Assembly: GCA_021325375.1 (NCBI GenBank)
Contig: JAJPHG010000007.1
Span: forward strand, 1-64,000
Direction of reading: 5' to 3'
DNA: 64,000 nucleotides
Source: Alphaproteobacteria bacterium
GTDB lineage: Bacteria > Pseudomonadota > Alphaproteobacteria > Micropepsales > Micropepsaceae
In this document: piece after piece, positions 47,065 through 58,049 of the stretch
Position numbering within the stretch: the first letter of the stretch is position 1
How the letters are laid out: every line of letters starts with the position of its first letter
Made by a program: the position numbers and the translations under genes
The notes under the pieces: generated by a model
Told to the model about the DNA's origin: nothing
Databases searched by the model: none
Seen by the model: only the letters and a program-made list of their open reading frames with translations

Positions 47065-48255
47065 GTGAAGATCATCGTGCTCGGCGGCGACGGGTTCTGC
47101 GGCTGGCCGACGGCGCTGCATCTGTCCAGGCGCGGCCACGACATCGCCATCGTCGACAACCTCTCGCGCCGGCGCATCGACGGCGAGCTCGCCATCCAGT
47201 CGCTGACCCCGATCCGCGCCGTCGAGGACCGCCTCGCCGCATGGAAAGAGGTCGCAGGCTCCGCCATCGCCTTCCACGACATCACCGTGGGCAAGGATTT
47301 CGACGCGCTGCTTGCGCTCTTCAAGTCGTTCAAGCCCGACGCCATCGTCCATTTCGCCGAGCAGCGCGCGGCGCCCTATTCGATGAAGAGCGCTCAGCAC
47401 AAGCGCTACACCGTCGACAACAACCTCAACGCCACCAACGACGTGCTCGCGGCCATGGTGGAGAGCGGGCAGGACATCCATCTCGTCCATTTGGGGACAA
47501 TGGGCGTCTACGGCTACGGCGTCGCCGGCATGGACATCCCGGAAGGCTATCTGACCATCCGGGTCGACACGCCGGCGGGCGAGCGCCGCCAGGAGATCCT
47601 CTATCCCGCCAATCCGGGCTCGATCTATCACATGACCAAGACGCAGGATCAGCTCTTCTTCTTCTTCTACAACAAGAACGACGGCGTTCGGATCACCGAC
47701 CTGCATCAAGGCATCGTGTGGGGCACGCAGACCGAAGAGACCCGCCTCGACGAGCGGCTGATCAACCGCTTCGACTATGACGGCGATTACGGCACGGTGC
47801 TGAACCGCTTCCTGATGCAGGCGGCGCTCGACTATCCGCTCACGGTGCACGGCACAGGCGGGCAGACGCGCGCCTTCATCAATCTCCAGGACACCGTGCG
47901 CTGCATCGAGCTGGCGCTGATGAACCCGCCCAAGCCGGGCGAGCGCGTGAGCATCCTCAACCAGATGACCGAGACGCACCGCGTGCGCGACCTGGCCGCG
48001 ATCGTGGCGAGGCTCACCGGTGCCGCGGTCGCCAACCTCCCCAATCCGCGCAACGAGGCCGACGAGAACGAGCTGCACGTCGTCAAGCCGCGCTTCATCG
48101 GTCTGGGCCTGAAGCCCATCACGCTCGAGGACGGATTGCTCGTCGAGATCGCCGAGATCGCGCGCCGCTATGCCGCGCGCTGCGACCGTTCGAAGATACC
48201 CTGCGTCTCGTCGTGGAACCGCGCCATCCGCGAGCGAAACCCCGTCCCGCAATGA
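47065..48255 (+). CDS. sqdB: SqdB-like UDP-sulfoquinovose synthase / NAD-dependent epimerase
   Basis: A 396-residue short-chain dehydrogenase/reductase fold protein that closely follows SqdB: NAD loop GGDGFCGWP (7-15), YSMKSAQHKRYTVDNNLN, HLGTMGVYGYG with the catalytic Thr, and Tyr188-x3-Lys192 in YHMTK. SqdB makes UDP-sulfoquinovose from UDP-glucose and sulfite, the head group donor for sulfolipid. No sqdC, sqdD or sqdX is adjacent, so the final product is uncertain. The start is GTG 47065 with AGGGAGGG upstream. Confidence 0.85.
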   Translation: MKIIVLGGDGFCGWPTALHLSRRGHDIAIVDNLSRRRIDGELAIQSLTPIRAVEDRLAAWKEVAGSAIAFHDITVGKDFDALLALFKSFKPDAIVHFAEQRAAPYSMKSAQHKRYTVDNNLNATNDVLAAMVESGQDIHLVHLGTMGVYGYGVAGMDIPEGYLTIRVDTPAGERRQEILYPANPGSIYHMTKTQDQLFFFFYNKNDGVRITDLHQGIVWGTQTEETRLDERLINRFDYDGDYGTVLNRFLMQAALDYPLTVHGTGGQTRAFINLQDTVRCIELALMNPPKPGERVSILNQMTETHRVRDLAAIVARLTGAAVANLPNPRNEADENELHVVKPRFIGLGLKPITLEDGLLVEIAEIARRYAARCDRSKIPCVSSWNRAIRERNPVPQ

Positions 48256-48289
48256 CGCGGCTTTGCGTCGTTTGGAATCGCAAATAACC

Positions 48290-48558
48290 TGTCATGGCCA
48301 GAGAGTTCGTAGCGACAGCGTACGAACGGGCCACCCAGGTGATATCTGCCAACTTTCGAAAAAGTCTCACGCGAAGACGCGGAGTTCGCGGAGAAGAAAA
48401 GAACCTCCGTGTTCTCCGCGTCTCCGCGTGAATCACTTTCAGATGGTGCAGAACCCACCTGGGTGGCCCGCCCGGCTCCGCTTACGCTACGCCGCGGCAA
48501 GTGAGTTTCGCTTGGCACGCCGTAGCTTCAGCGAAGGCGGCATTCGCGGGCCATGACA
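48290..48558. repeat. Long intergenic palindromic repeat, type R with inner module and inserts (copy R7)
   Basis: At 269 bp this is the longest copy. The outer arms are TGTCATGGCC...GGCCATGACA. The left arm has the AGAGTTCGTAGCGACAGCG insert also seen (inverted) in R6 and R8. An inner module CACGCGAAGACGCGGAG pairs with CTCCGCGTCTCCGCGTG. The right arm holds an extra GC-rich segment. It occupies most of the 352-nt gap between the convergent sqdB and glycosyltransferase genes; nothing else was seen there. Confidence 0.88.
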
Positions 48559-48607
48559 ATTTTGTTTGTGATTCCGTCAGGCCGCAACCTGCGCCGGAGG
48601 GCGCTTC

Positions 48608-49552
48608 TCAGAGCCTGAGCAGGCCTTGCGACTTCTTCAGTATCTCCTCATACGCCTCGAAACAGCGCCGGTTGAGATAGGCGAGCACGGGATCGGCGAG
48701 CCACTGCGCCATCTGCGCCTTGGTCGCGGGGATGTGCGGCGCGATCGCCGCGTCATGGACCTCGTTGCGATTGCGGTCGTGCCAATAGGCGCGGTTGAGC
48801 TTCTTGTCGTTGTTGGCCGCGGTGCCGCGATATTTCTTGGCGCAATAGTCGGCGAAGGTCCGCACCGCATAGTGGTTGAGCTGCGCGTTCTTCATGCTGC
48901 GGAAGGCTTGCGGCATGTTGCGGAAGCGCTCGCCGCCATAGGTCCCTTCCGGGACCTCGACGCCGCCGCCGTTGAAGATGCGCGGATGATGGTCCCGGCT
49001 CCGGGCGAAGCTCGGCATGTGGTTGGAGGTGATGCGGCTGAACGGCCCGCCGGTGCGCGCCAGGCTCTTGACGATGTCGTTCTTGAGGAAGCTCTTGCGC
49101 GAGGCCTGGGTGAGCTGCTCGATCACCAGCCCGTCCGACAGGCGCGGCAGCCCGCTGTCGCCGAAGAAGCGCATCTGCACCGCGATGATGTCGGCCTCGG
49201 GCGCCGTCGCGATGAGATCGGCGATGCGGCCCGCCCCCACCTTGATGCACAGGAACTCGTCGGGATCGATCTGCAGCACGTAGTCGGCCGCAAGCACCAA
49301 AGGATGGTCGCGCGCGGCATACAGGGCCTTGTTCTGCGCCTGCTCGCCGGGCTCGAGCCGGTTGGCGACGTGGATGGCGACCCCCATCTCCTGGAGCCGG
49401 TCGAGGAGGGCGGGCGATTCGTCCTCGCAATCGTTGGTGTAGACGAGGAAATCGCTGACCCCGATCACCCTGTGATAGGCGATCCATTCCAGCAGGAACC
49501 GGCCCTCATTCTTGGTGAAGGCGACTTCGATGACTCGCGGGGTCTCGGCCAT
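48608..49552 (-). CDS. glycosyltransferase family 2 protein (GT92-like)
   Basis: A 314-residue cytoplasmic transferase. It begins EVAFTKNEGRFLLEWIAYHR, has VYTNDCEDESPALLDRLQEMG, and the metal motif in VLQIDPDEFLCI. This is the pattern of the DUF23/GT92-like group found in surface glycan clusters. The nucleotide-sugar and acceptor are not known. It neighbours sqdB and an FkbM methyltransferase, which suggests a small glycan or glycolipid gene group, but a 352-nt repeat-filled gap separates it and its direction is opposite. Confidence 0.82.
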   Translation of the reverse strand: MAETPRVIEVAFTKNEGRFLLEWIAYHRVIGVSDFLVYTNDCEDESPALLDRLQEMGVAIHVANRLEPGEQAQNKALYAARDHPLVLAADYVLQIDPDEFLCIKVGAGRIADLIATAPEADIIAVQMRFFGDSGLPRLSDGLVIEQLTQASRKSFLKNDIVKSLARTGGPFSRITSNHMPSFARSRDHHPRIFNGGGVEVPEGTYGGERFRNMPQAFRSMKNAQLNHYAVRTFADYCAKKYRGTAANNDKKLNRAYWHDRNRNEVHDAAIAPHIPATKAQMAQWLADPVLAYLNRRCFEAYEEILKKSQGLLRL

Positions 49553-49621
49553 TCAAAAAGCTCGGAACGATTGCAGAACTGATCCTGAAACGTTTTCAAT
49601 TTCAGTATGTTAACCACGGGC

Positions 49622-49650
49622 TTGTCAACGAGAACAGAATGTGTACGAAG
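49622..49650 (+). promoter_or_regulatory. Candidate recA promoter with LexA-like site
   Basis: TTGTCA (49622-49627) and TACGAA (49644-49649) are spaced by 16 nt. Between them lies GAAC-N7-GTAC (49632-49646), one base off the alphaproteobacterial LexA box GAAC-N7-GAAC (the complement of GTTC-N7-GTTC). A LexA site across the spacer would explain SOS control of recA. The ATG is 70 nt downstream. Confidence 0.5.
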
Positions 49651-49718
49651 TTCGGTTCCGGGGCACCCCGTTTTCACTGGGAAAGGGGGGAGCGCTATGG
49701 AATAAGGGAGACGAAACC

Positions 49719-50798
49719 ATGAGTCAGGCGGCTTTGCGGGTAGTGGGCAAGGAAGAGGCATCGGATCGCAAGCGCGCCCTGGAAGCGGCGCTCAGCCAGA
49801 TCGACCGGGCGTTCGGCAAGGGCTCGGTGATGAAGCTGGGCTCGCGCGACCTCGGCCTCGATACCGACACGGTCTCGACCGGCTCGCTGGGCCTGGACAT
49901 CGCGCTGGGCATCGGCGGGTTGCCGCGCGGCCGCGTGATCGAGGTCTACGGGCCCGAGTCGTCGGGCAAGACCACGCTGGCGCTGCATGCGGTGGCGGAG
50001 GCGCAGAAGAAAGGCGGCATCGCCGCCTATATCGACGCCGAGCACGCGCTCGATCCCGGCTATGCCAGGAAGCTGGGCGTCGACATCGACGAGCTCCTCA
50101 TCTCCCAGCCGGACACGGGCGAGCAGGCGCTGGAGATCACCGACACGCTGGTGCGCTCGGGCGGCATCGACATCATCGTCATCGATTCGGTCGCGGCGCT
50201 GACGCCCAAGGCCGAGCTCGAGGGCGAGATGGGCGATTCGCTCCCCGGCCTCCAGGCGCGTCTGATGAGCCAGGCGCTGCGCAAGCTCACCGCCTCGATC
50301 TCCAAATCCAACACGATCGTGCTCTTCATCAACCAGATCCGCATGAAGATCGGCATCATGTTCGGCAGTCCGGAGACGACGACGGGCGGCAATGCGCTCA
50401 AGTTCTATTCCTCCATCCGCCTCGACATCCGCCGCATCGGCTCGATCAAGGACCGCGACGAGGTCGTGGGCAACCAGACCCGCGTGAAGGTGGTCAAGAA
50501 CAAGGTCGCGCCGCCGTTCAAGCAGGTCGAGTTCGACATCATGTACGGCTCGGGCATCTCCAAGACCGGCGAGCTGATCGATCTGGGCGTCAAGGCCGGG
50601 ATCGTGGAGAAATCCGGCTCCTGGTACTCCTTCGACGGTACCCGTATCGGCCAGGGCCGCGAGGCGGCCAAGGCGTTCTTGGGCGCAAACCCGGACGTCT
50701 CGAACAAGATCGAAGGCCTGATCCGCCAGAGCGCGGGCGTCCTCGGCTCCTCCTTGGCGTTCGGCGGCGAGGACGCCGCCGCCGCGGCCGAGGACTGA
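49719..50798 (+). CDS. recA: recombinase RecA
   Basis: A 359-residue RecA, the DNA-strand-exchange ATPase and LexA coprotease. The Walker A loop is GPESSGKT (78-85), loop regions include [22 protein letters not shown]-type Walker B, and the L2 region reads [22 protein letters not shown]. The C-terminal tail is short and acidic ([10 protein letters not shown]). ATG 49719 follows AAGGGAGACG. It ends in its own terminator and precedes alaS, an order common in alphaproteobacteria. Confidence 0.98.
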   Translation: MSQAALRVVGKEEASDRKRALEAALSQIDRAFGKGSVMKLGSRDLGLDTDTVSTGSLGLDIALGIGGLPRGRVIEVYGPESSGKTTLALHAVAEAQKKGGIAAYIDAEHALDPGYARKLGVDIDELLISQPDTGEQALEITDTLVRSGGIDIIVIDSVAALTPKAELEGEMGDSLPGLQARLMSQALRKLTASISKSNTIVLFINQIRMKIGIMFGSPETTTGGNALKFYSSIRLDIRRIGSIKDRDEVVGNQTRVKVVKNKVAPPFKQVEFDIMYGSGISKTGELIDLGVKAGIVEKSGSWYSFDGTRIGQGREAAKAFLGANPDVSNKIEGLIRQSAGVLGSSLAFGGEDAAAAAED

Positions 50799-50843
50799 GC
50801 GAAACAGGTTGCGGTTCCCTACTGGCATGGGGAACGGCTCCAG

Positions 50844-50870
50844 AAGGGGCGCCGGCGTCCGGCGCCCCTT
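50844..50870 (+). terminator. Terminator after recA
   Basis: AAGGGGCGCCGG (50844-50855) pairs perfectly with CCGGCGCCCCTT (50859-50870) around CGT, and a weak T-rich tail (CGCTTATGTT) follows. It lies 45 nt after the recA stop. Confidence 0.7.
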
Positions 50871-50881
50871 CGCTTATGTTG

Positions 50882-50901
50882 ACCTCCCCACAGGGGGAGG
50901 T
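50882..50901 (+). promoter_or_regulatory. Short inverted repeat in the alaS leader
   Basis: ACCTCCCC-ACAG-GGGGAGGT is a perfect 8-bp hairpin 51 nt before the alaS ATG and just after the recA terminator. It contains an AGGGGGAGGT-like sequence that could sequester or mimic a ribosome site. No T-box elements were found. Confidence 0.35.
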
Positions 50902-50952
50902 TAATTCCGCCATCCTAGACACCGAAAACCAGAAGCCGCTACAAGCAATCTC

Positions 50953-53603
<2,651 letters not shown>

Positions 53604-53607
<4 letters not shown>

Positions 53608-54926
53608 GCAACCCGGCGACCGCGATCGAGGACCATCTCACGACGCCGCGGCACCGCGTCTATGCGCTGCTCGAAGGCGGGCAGACGGGCGGATGGCTGG
53701 GTCACGTCATCGAGGCGGTCCTGATCACGCTGATCGTCGGCAACGTGCTGGCCTATACGGTCCAGTCCATCCCCGACATCGACGCGAAATACGCGCGCTA
53801 TTTCGGCGTGCTGGAATGGGTGTCGGTCGCGATCTTCACGGTCGAATACCTGGCGCGGCTGTGGACGGCGCCGGAGGATCCGACCGCCCAGCGCGGGCGC
53901 TGGCGCAGCCGCATCGGCTACGCGCTTCGGCCGATGATGGTCATCGACCTGATGAGCTTCGCGCCGGCCTATATCGCGCTGTTCATCCCGTTCATCGATC
54001 TTCGCATCCTGCGGCTGATCCGCCTGCTCCGGCTGCTCAAGATCGCGCGCTATTCGCCCGCCCTGTCGACGCTCATGCAGGTGCTCGCCGAGGAGCGGCG
54101 CGCGCTTTACGGCACGGTGCTGCTGCTGCTCTGCGCGATGGTGTTCGCGGCCGCGGCCATGCATGTGACCGAAGGCAACGTCAAGGGCGCGAGCGACGCG
54201 TTCCGCACGATGCCGGGCTCGATGTATTGGGCGATCACGACGCTGACCACGGTGGGCTATGGCGACGTGACGCCGATCACCGCGACCGGGCGCTTCGTCG
54301 CGGGGCTGACGATGATCGTGGGCCTGGGTCTTTTCGCGCTGCCCGTCGGCATCGTCGCGACCGGCTTCGTCAACTCGATCCACCGCCGCGATTTCGTCGT
54401 GACCTTCGGCATGCTCGCGCGCGTGCCGCTGTTCCGCGGCATCGACGCGCAGATCATCGGCGAGATGATGACGATGCTGCGGGCGCGGGCTTGCGCCGGC
54501 GGCACGGTGATCTCGGCGGCGGGCGCGCGCGCCGACGCGATGTATTTCGTCATCTCCGGCGAGGTCGAGGCGAGCCTGCAGAACCGCAAGATCCGCTTCC
54601 GCAGCGGCGATTTCTTCGGCGAGCTGGCGCTTCTGGAACAGACGATGCGCTCGGCCACCGTCGTCGCCGTCGAGCCGTCGCGGATCCTCACCCTGGCGGT
54701 GGACGACTTCAACCACCTGCTCACCAAGCATCCGGGCCTGATGCGCCGCATCCACAAGATGGCCGCGGCGCGCGCCGAGGACATCGCGCAGGCGGGCGCG
54801 ATCTCGGAGTCCGAGATCAAGGCCGCGCGCCGCATGCGCAAGCGCGCCGAGCGCAACCCCGACGCCCCCGACCGCGACGCCGACCCGGATGTGCGCCCCG
54901 ACGGCGAGCCGCGCCGGCGGGGGTGA
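53604..54926 (+). CDS. cyclic-nucleotide-gated K+ channel (MlotiK1-like)
   Basis: A 440-residue six-transmembrane channel. S4 is visible as [18 protein letters not shown], the pore loop as [18 protein letters not shown] with the K+ filter TVGYGD, and S6 follows. The C-terminal part (about 290-385) is a cyclic-nucleotide-binding domain with the phosphate cassette [19 protein letters not shown]. The tail after 395 is charged and disordered. It should form a tetramer in the inner membrane opened by cAMP or cGMP. The start overlaps alaS by 4 bases, so expression is tied to a housekeeping gene. Confidence 0.93.
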
Positions 54927-54948
54927 GTAGGGGTCAAAAATTCCCGAC

Positions 54949-54997
54949 TGTCATGGCCCGTTCGCACGCTGTCGCTACGAACTCGCGGGCCATGACA
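54949..54997. repeat. Intergenic palindromic repeat, short type R (copy R8)
   Basis: A single 49-bp hairpin: TGTCATGGCCCG and CGCGGGCCATGACA arms around the TTCGCACGCTGTCGCTACGA loop also present in R6. It is the smallest unit of the family and lies between the convergent channel and VOC genes. Confidence 0.88.
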
Positions 54998-55005
54998 AGT
55001 GCGTC

Positions 55006-55386
55006 TCACGGCTTGACGTACACACACAGCTTGTTGCCGGTGGGATCGCGCAGATAGGCGCCGTAGAAGGTGCGCTTGTCCGCGGGACGGTAGCCCGGCG
55101 CGCCTTCGTCGCTGCCGCCATGGGCGAGGCCCGCCTCATGTGCCGCTTTCACCTCGCCCTCGGTCTTCGCGGTGAAGGCGAGCATCATGCCGTTGCCGAA
55201 CGTCGCCGGCTTGCCGTCCTGCGGCGGGCAGACATAGACGCCGTGCGCCTCGCTGCCTTTGGGGCCGTAGCCGATCCAGCCGCCGTCGGCGAATTTGCGC
55301 TCATGCCCGAACGCGCCGAAGAACGCGTCATAGAATTTGCCGGACGCCTCGCTGTCCTTGGCGCCGATGGTCACGTAACCGATCAT
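55006..55386 (-). CDS. VOC (glyoxalase/bleomycin-resistance fold) protein
   Basis: A 126-residue protein of the vicinal-oxygen-chelate superfamily. Both beta-alpha-beta-beta-beta units are visible: MIGYVTIGAKDSEASGKFYDAFFGAFG and MLAFTAKTEGEVKAAHEAGLAHGG, ending FYGAYLRDPTGNKLCVYV with the conserved C-terminal metal strand. It could be a lyase, dioxygenase or binding protein; the subclass is unknown. ATG 55386 has GGAGGAG upstream. Confidence 0.85.
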   Translation of the reverse strand: MIGYVTIGAKDSEASGKFYDAFFGAFGHERKFADGGWIGYGPKGSEAHGVYVCPPQDGKPATFGNGMMLAFTAKTEGEVKAAHEAGLAHGGSDEGAPGYRPADKRTFYGAYLRDPTGNKLCVYVKP

Positions 55387-55483
55387 GGAACTCCTCCAGA
55401 CAATGGGAGGGGAGAGTGGCTGCCGGGCTCGAACAAATCAAGAACAAAAGGTCCAAGACAGGGTTGCGCCCCGCGCATGGTGT

Positions 55484-55903
55484 TCAGCTCGCCGCTTTGA
55501 GCATCAGCTCCGCCGCCTCTTGGAGAAGCGCCAGCTTTCCCGCGGGAAGATGGGAAAGCGACGCGGTCAGCCGCGCCAGGCGCCGGCGCCGCCCGGCCTC
55601 CAGCAGCCGGCGGCCCCTCTCGGTCACCGAGACCTGGATGGAGCGGCGGTCGAGCGGGCGGCGCTGGGCGAGCCCGCGCCGTTCCAGCTCGCCCACCAAT
55701 TGCGACATCGTCGGCGGCCGCACCTGCTCGGCCTGGGCGAGCGCGCCAAGCGTCTGCGGGCCTGCGAACACCAGAACCGAGAGCACCGAAAGCTGCGCGC
55801 CGGTGATGCCCGACGCCGCATCCTCCTTGCGCACATAACGCAGCAGCCGGATCGCGGCGCTGTGCAGGAGATCGGCGGTCTTCTCGACGTTGCTTGCGGC
55901 CAC
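55484..55903 (-). CDS. MarR family transcriptional regulator
   Basis: A 139-residue winged-helix repressor of the MarR type. It has an N-terminal dimer helix (EKTADLLHSAAIRLLRYVRKE), the helix-turn-helix LGALAQAEQVRPPTMSQLVGELERRGL, and the wing LAQRRPLDRRSIQVSVTERG. The start is GTG 55903 with GGGAGC upstream; the longer open frame above it overlaps the divergent gene and is not coding. It is divergent from the second VOC gene, with palindromes in the 72-nt gap, so it probably represses itself and that gene in response to a small ligand. Confidence 0.87.
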   Translation of the reverse strand: MAASNVEKTADLLHSAAIRLLRYVRKEDAASGITGAQLSVLSVLVFAGPQTLGALAQAEQVRPPTMSQLVGELERRGLAQRRPLDRRSIQVSVTERGRRLLEAGRRRRLARLTASLSHLPAGKLALLQEAAELMLKAAS

Positions 55904-55924
55904 TTGACGTGCTCCCGAAAAATA

Positions 55925-55958
55925 GTTAGGTAGCCTAACAGTGTGATGACCTAACTGT
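55925..55958. promoter_or_regulatory. Candidate MarR operator
   Basis: GTTAGG-TAG-CCTAAC (55925-55939) is a perfect 15-bp inverted repeat. It overlaps a second one, ACAGT-N11-ACTGT (55938-55958), and CCTAACAGT/CCTAACTGT form a direct repeat. The block lies midway between the divergent MarR and VOC genes, the normal place for a MarR site. Confidence 0.6.
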
Positions 55959-55975
55959 ATGCGAAGGAGGCTTGG

Positions 55976-56368
55976 ATGGGAAGCGAAGCGAATCTGGCGG
56001 GACGCAAGCTGGTGCAGGTGGCGCTCACCTGCCGCGACCTCGACCGCGCGCGGACGTTCTATCGCGACACTTTGGGGCTCGCCTTGATGTTCGAGGCCGG
56101 CAACATGCTCTTCTTCCAGCTCGAGGGCTTGCGCCTGATGATCGGCAAGGAAGAGCAGGTGGGCGGCGCCATCGGCGGCAGCGTGCTCTATTTCGACGCC
56201 CCCGACATCGACGCGCTCGGCGCGGCGCTGGAAGCCAAGGGCGTCGTGTTCCTGCGCCCCGCCGAGGCGGTCCAGCGCACCGAGACGCACGAGCTCAAGC
56301 TGCGCGCCTTCAAGGACCCCGACGGCAACGCGCTGGCGCTGATGGGAATGGTGGCGAAGGCGACCTGA
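55976..56368 (+). CDS. VOC family protein (glyoxalase-like), MarR-linked
   Basis: A 130-residue VOC-fold protein unrelated in detail to the one at 55.0 kb. It has VQVALTCRDLDRARTFYRDTLGL, NMLFFQLEGLRLMIG, and after the linker LYFDAPDIDALGAALEAKG with the closing RAFKDPDGNALALMG. A strong AAGGAGG site precedes ATG 55976. The divergent MarR gene suggests induced expression, for example in response to an electrophile. Substrate unknown. Confidence 0.85.
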   Translation: MGSEANLAGRKLVQVALTCRDLDRARTFYRDTLGLALMFEAGNMLFFQLEGLRLMIGKEEQVGGAIGGSVLYFDAPDIDALGAALEAKGVVFLRPAEAVQRTETHELKLRAFKDPDGNALALMGMVAKAT

Positions 56369-56380
56369 TCTGCATCCCAT

Positions 56381-56560
56381 TGTCATGGCCCGCGAATGCG
56401 GGCCACCTAGTTGGATCTTGCGCGATATCGAAATTTCCCACGCGGAGACGCGGAGTTCGCGGAGTTAAGCTCTTCTCTGCGGACTCCGCGTCTCCGCGTG
56501 ATCCCTTTGAAAGAGCCCGATGGATATCACCTGGCTGGCCCGCACTCGCGGGCCATGACA
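56381..56560. repeat. Intergenic palindromic repeat, type R with inner module (copy R9)
   Basis: Outer arms TGTCATGGCCCGCGAATGCG (56381) and the complement ending 56560, where one base differs (GCACTCGC). The inner module CACGCGGAGACGCGGAGT pairs with ACTCCGCGTCTCCGCGTG. It lies between the convergent VOC and HIT genes and has the swapped arm order seen in R5. Confidence 0.9.
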
Positions 56561-56580
56561 GTGAGTATTTTGAGCGCCGC

Positions 56581-57000
56581 TTAGAGCGAAGCGCCTTGCA
56601 TCCTCGCGCGCAGTTCTTCCACGAACGCGTCGCGACGCGCGGGCTCGTAGCGAATGGCCGTGCCGTGTCCCCAGACCGGGCCCGGCCATGCGGCATCGCC
56701 CTCGCTGCGCGCCACGACGTGGATGTGGAGCTGCGGCACCAGGTTGCCTAGCGCGCCGATGTTGATTTTCCGTGCGCCGCTCATGGCTTTCAGCGTGCGG
56801 GCGACATGCACGACTTCTTCCGTCAACGCGGCGCGATCGTGTGCGTCGAGATCGAACATCTCCATCGCGTCCGCGCGCCGCGGTACCAGGATCGCCCAAG
56901 GATAGCGCGCATCGTCCATCAAAAGCACGCGCGACAGGCCCCAATCCGCGACGAACGCCGTATCGGCGGCGAGGCGGGGGTGGAGGACGAAACCGCTCAT
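56581..57000 (-). CDS. HIT family protein
   Basis: A 139-residue histidine-triad protein, a nucleotide hydrolase or transferase of the cytoplasm. The triad is in VPQLHIHVVAR (about residues 100-110), and the N-terminal half has RVLLMDDARYPWAILVPRR. A Trp-rich insertion (AAWPGPVWGHG) follows the triad, as in several alphaproteobacterial HIT proteins. Its ATG 57000 overlaps the antiporter stop (ATGA). Confidence 0.9.
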   Translation of the reverse strand: MSGFVLHPRLAADTAFVADWGLSRVLLMDDARYPWAILVPRRADAMEMFDLDAHDRAALTEEVVHVARTLKAMSGARKINIGALGNLVPQLHIHVVARSEGDAAWPGPVWGHGTAIRYEPARRDAFVEELRARMQGASL

Positions 57001-57980
57001 CCAAGCCCGATCATCGACGGCGCCACCAGGCCCTGGCGCCAGGCGACGAAGAGCAGGTAGCAGGCATAGGACAGCACGAGCAGCGCGCCGCGCGGCCTGG
57101 ACAGGCGCCAGCGCGAGATCAGCAGCGGCACGATCAGTGCGCTCGCCGCCCCCATCGCCAGAAGATCGACCTGCAGCGCGGGATTGACCTTGAGCGGGAC
57201 GATCGCCGCGGTCGCGCCGAGCGCGCCCAGCACGTTGAACACGTTCGAGCCGATGAGATGGCCGATGGCCAGATGCGTCTGCCGGCGCACCGCCGCGACC
57301 AGCGTCACGACGAGCTCCGGCACCGACGCGCCGAAGGCGACGGCGGTGAGGCCGATGGTGGCCTGGCTCAGGTGGAACTCGCGCGCCACGGCTTCGGCGC
57401 CCGCGACCGTGAAATGCGCGCCCACCGTCAGTCCCACGAAGCCGAACAGCAGCAGGAACACGCCCGCCGCTCCCGACGGCGCGCCGTTCTGCAGATGCTG
57501 CACAGCGCGCGCGCAAGGCACGGAATGCTCGGCCGAGCGGCGCCAGTCGCTGAAGAAGATCGCCGCGATATAGAGCGCGAAGGCGCCCAGCATCATCAGC
57601 CCGTCCAGACGCGTGATCGCGGACCCGCGCGACATGATCGCCAAGGCTGCTGCCGCGATCAGCATCGCGCCGCCGTCGCGCAGCACGACCTTGGGCGAGC
57701 TCGGCAGCGGGCGGATGACCGCGGCCAATCCCAGGATCAGAAGCAGGTTGAGGATGTTGCTGCCGATGATGTTGGCGAGCGCGATGTCGGGCAGGCCGGA
57801 CTCCGCCGCCTGCAGCGAGACCGCGAATTCGGGCGCCGAGGTGCCCGCAGTGATGACGAGCAGGCCGATGACAAGCGGAGAGAGGTTCAGCGCGCGGCTG
57901 ATCGCCACCCCGCCGCGCACGATCGCGTCGCTGCCGAAAAGCAGCAACACCAGACCGCCGCCCAAGAACCAGTACGCCAT
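56997..57980 (-). CDS. calcium/sodium antiporter (CaCA family)
   Basis: A 327-residue inner-membrane antiporter with about ten helices. Both inverted alpha repeats are clear: VITAGTSAPEFAVSL (about 43-57) with NIIGSNILNLLLILG, and AFGASVPELVVTL (about 216-228) with HLIGSNVFNVLGALG. The acidic Glu in each S-x-PE motif binds Ca2+ or Na+. It resembles YrbG. The product ends in ATGA overlap with the HIT gene, so the two are cotranslated. Confidence 0.93.
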   Translation of the reverse strand: MAYWFLGGGLVLLLFGSDAIVRGGVAISRALNLSPLVIGLLVITAGTSAPEFAVSLQAAESGLPDIALANIIGSNILNLLLILGLAAVIRPLPSSPKVVLRDGGAMLIAAAALAIMSRGSAITRLDGLMMLGAFALYIAAIFFSDWRRSAEHSVPCARAVQHLQNGAPSGAAGVFLLLFGFVGLTVGAHFTVAGAEAVAREFHLSQATIGLTAVAFGASVPELVVTLVAAVRRQTHLAIGHLIGSNVFNVLGALGATAAIVPLKVNPALQVDLLAMGAASALIVPLLISRWRLSRPRGALLVLSYACYLLFVAWRQGLVAPSMIGLG

Positions 57981-58049
57981 CGCTACACCGAAGCCCCCGC
58001 TCCGTGTCGCGTTCGTTAACGAAAGCCCGGCCAGGGCGCAAGCGCGTCT

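Noticed and set aside
49659-49674. CGGGGCACCCCGTTTT in the recA leader as an attenuator
   Set aside because: The stem is 5 bp with a 2-nt loop, too small for a credible terminator.
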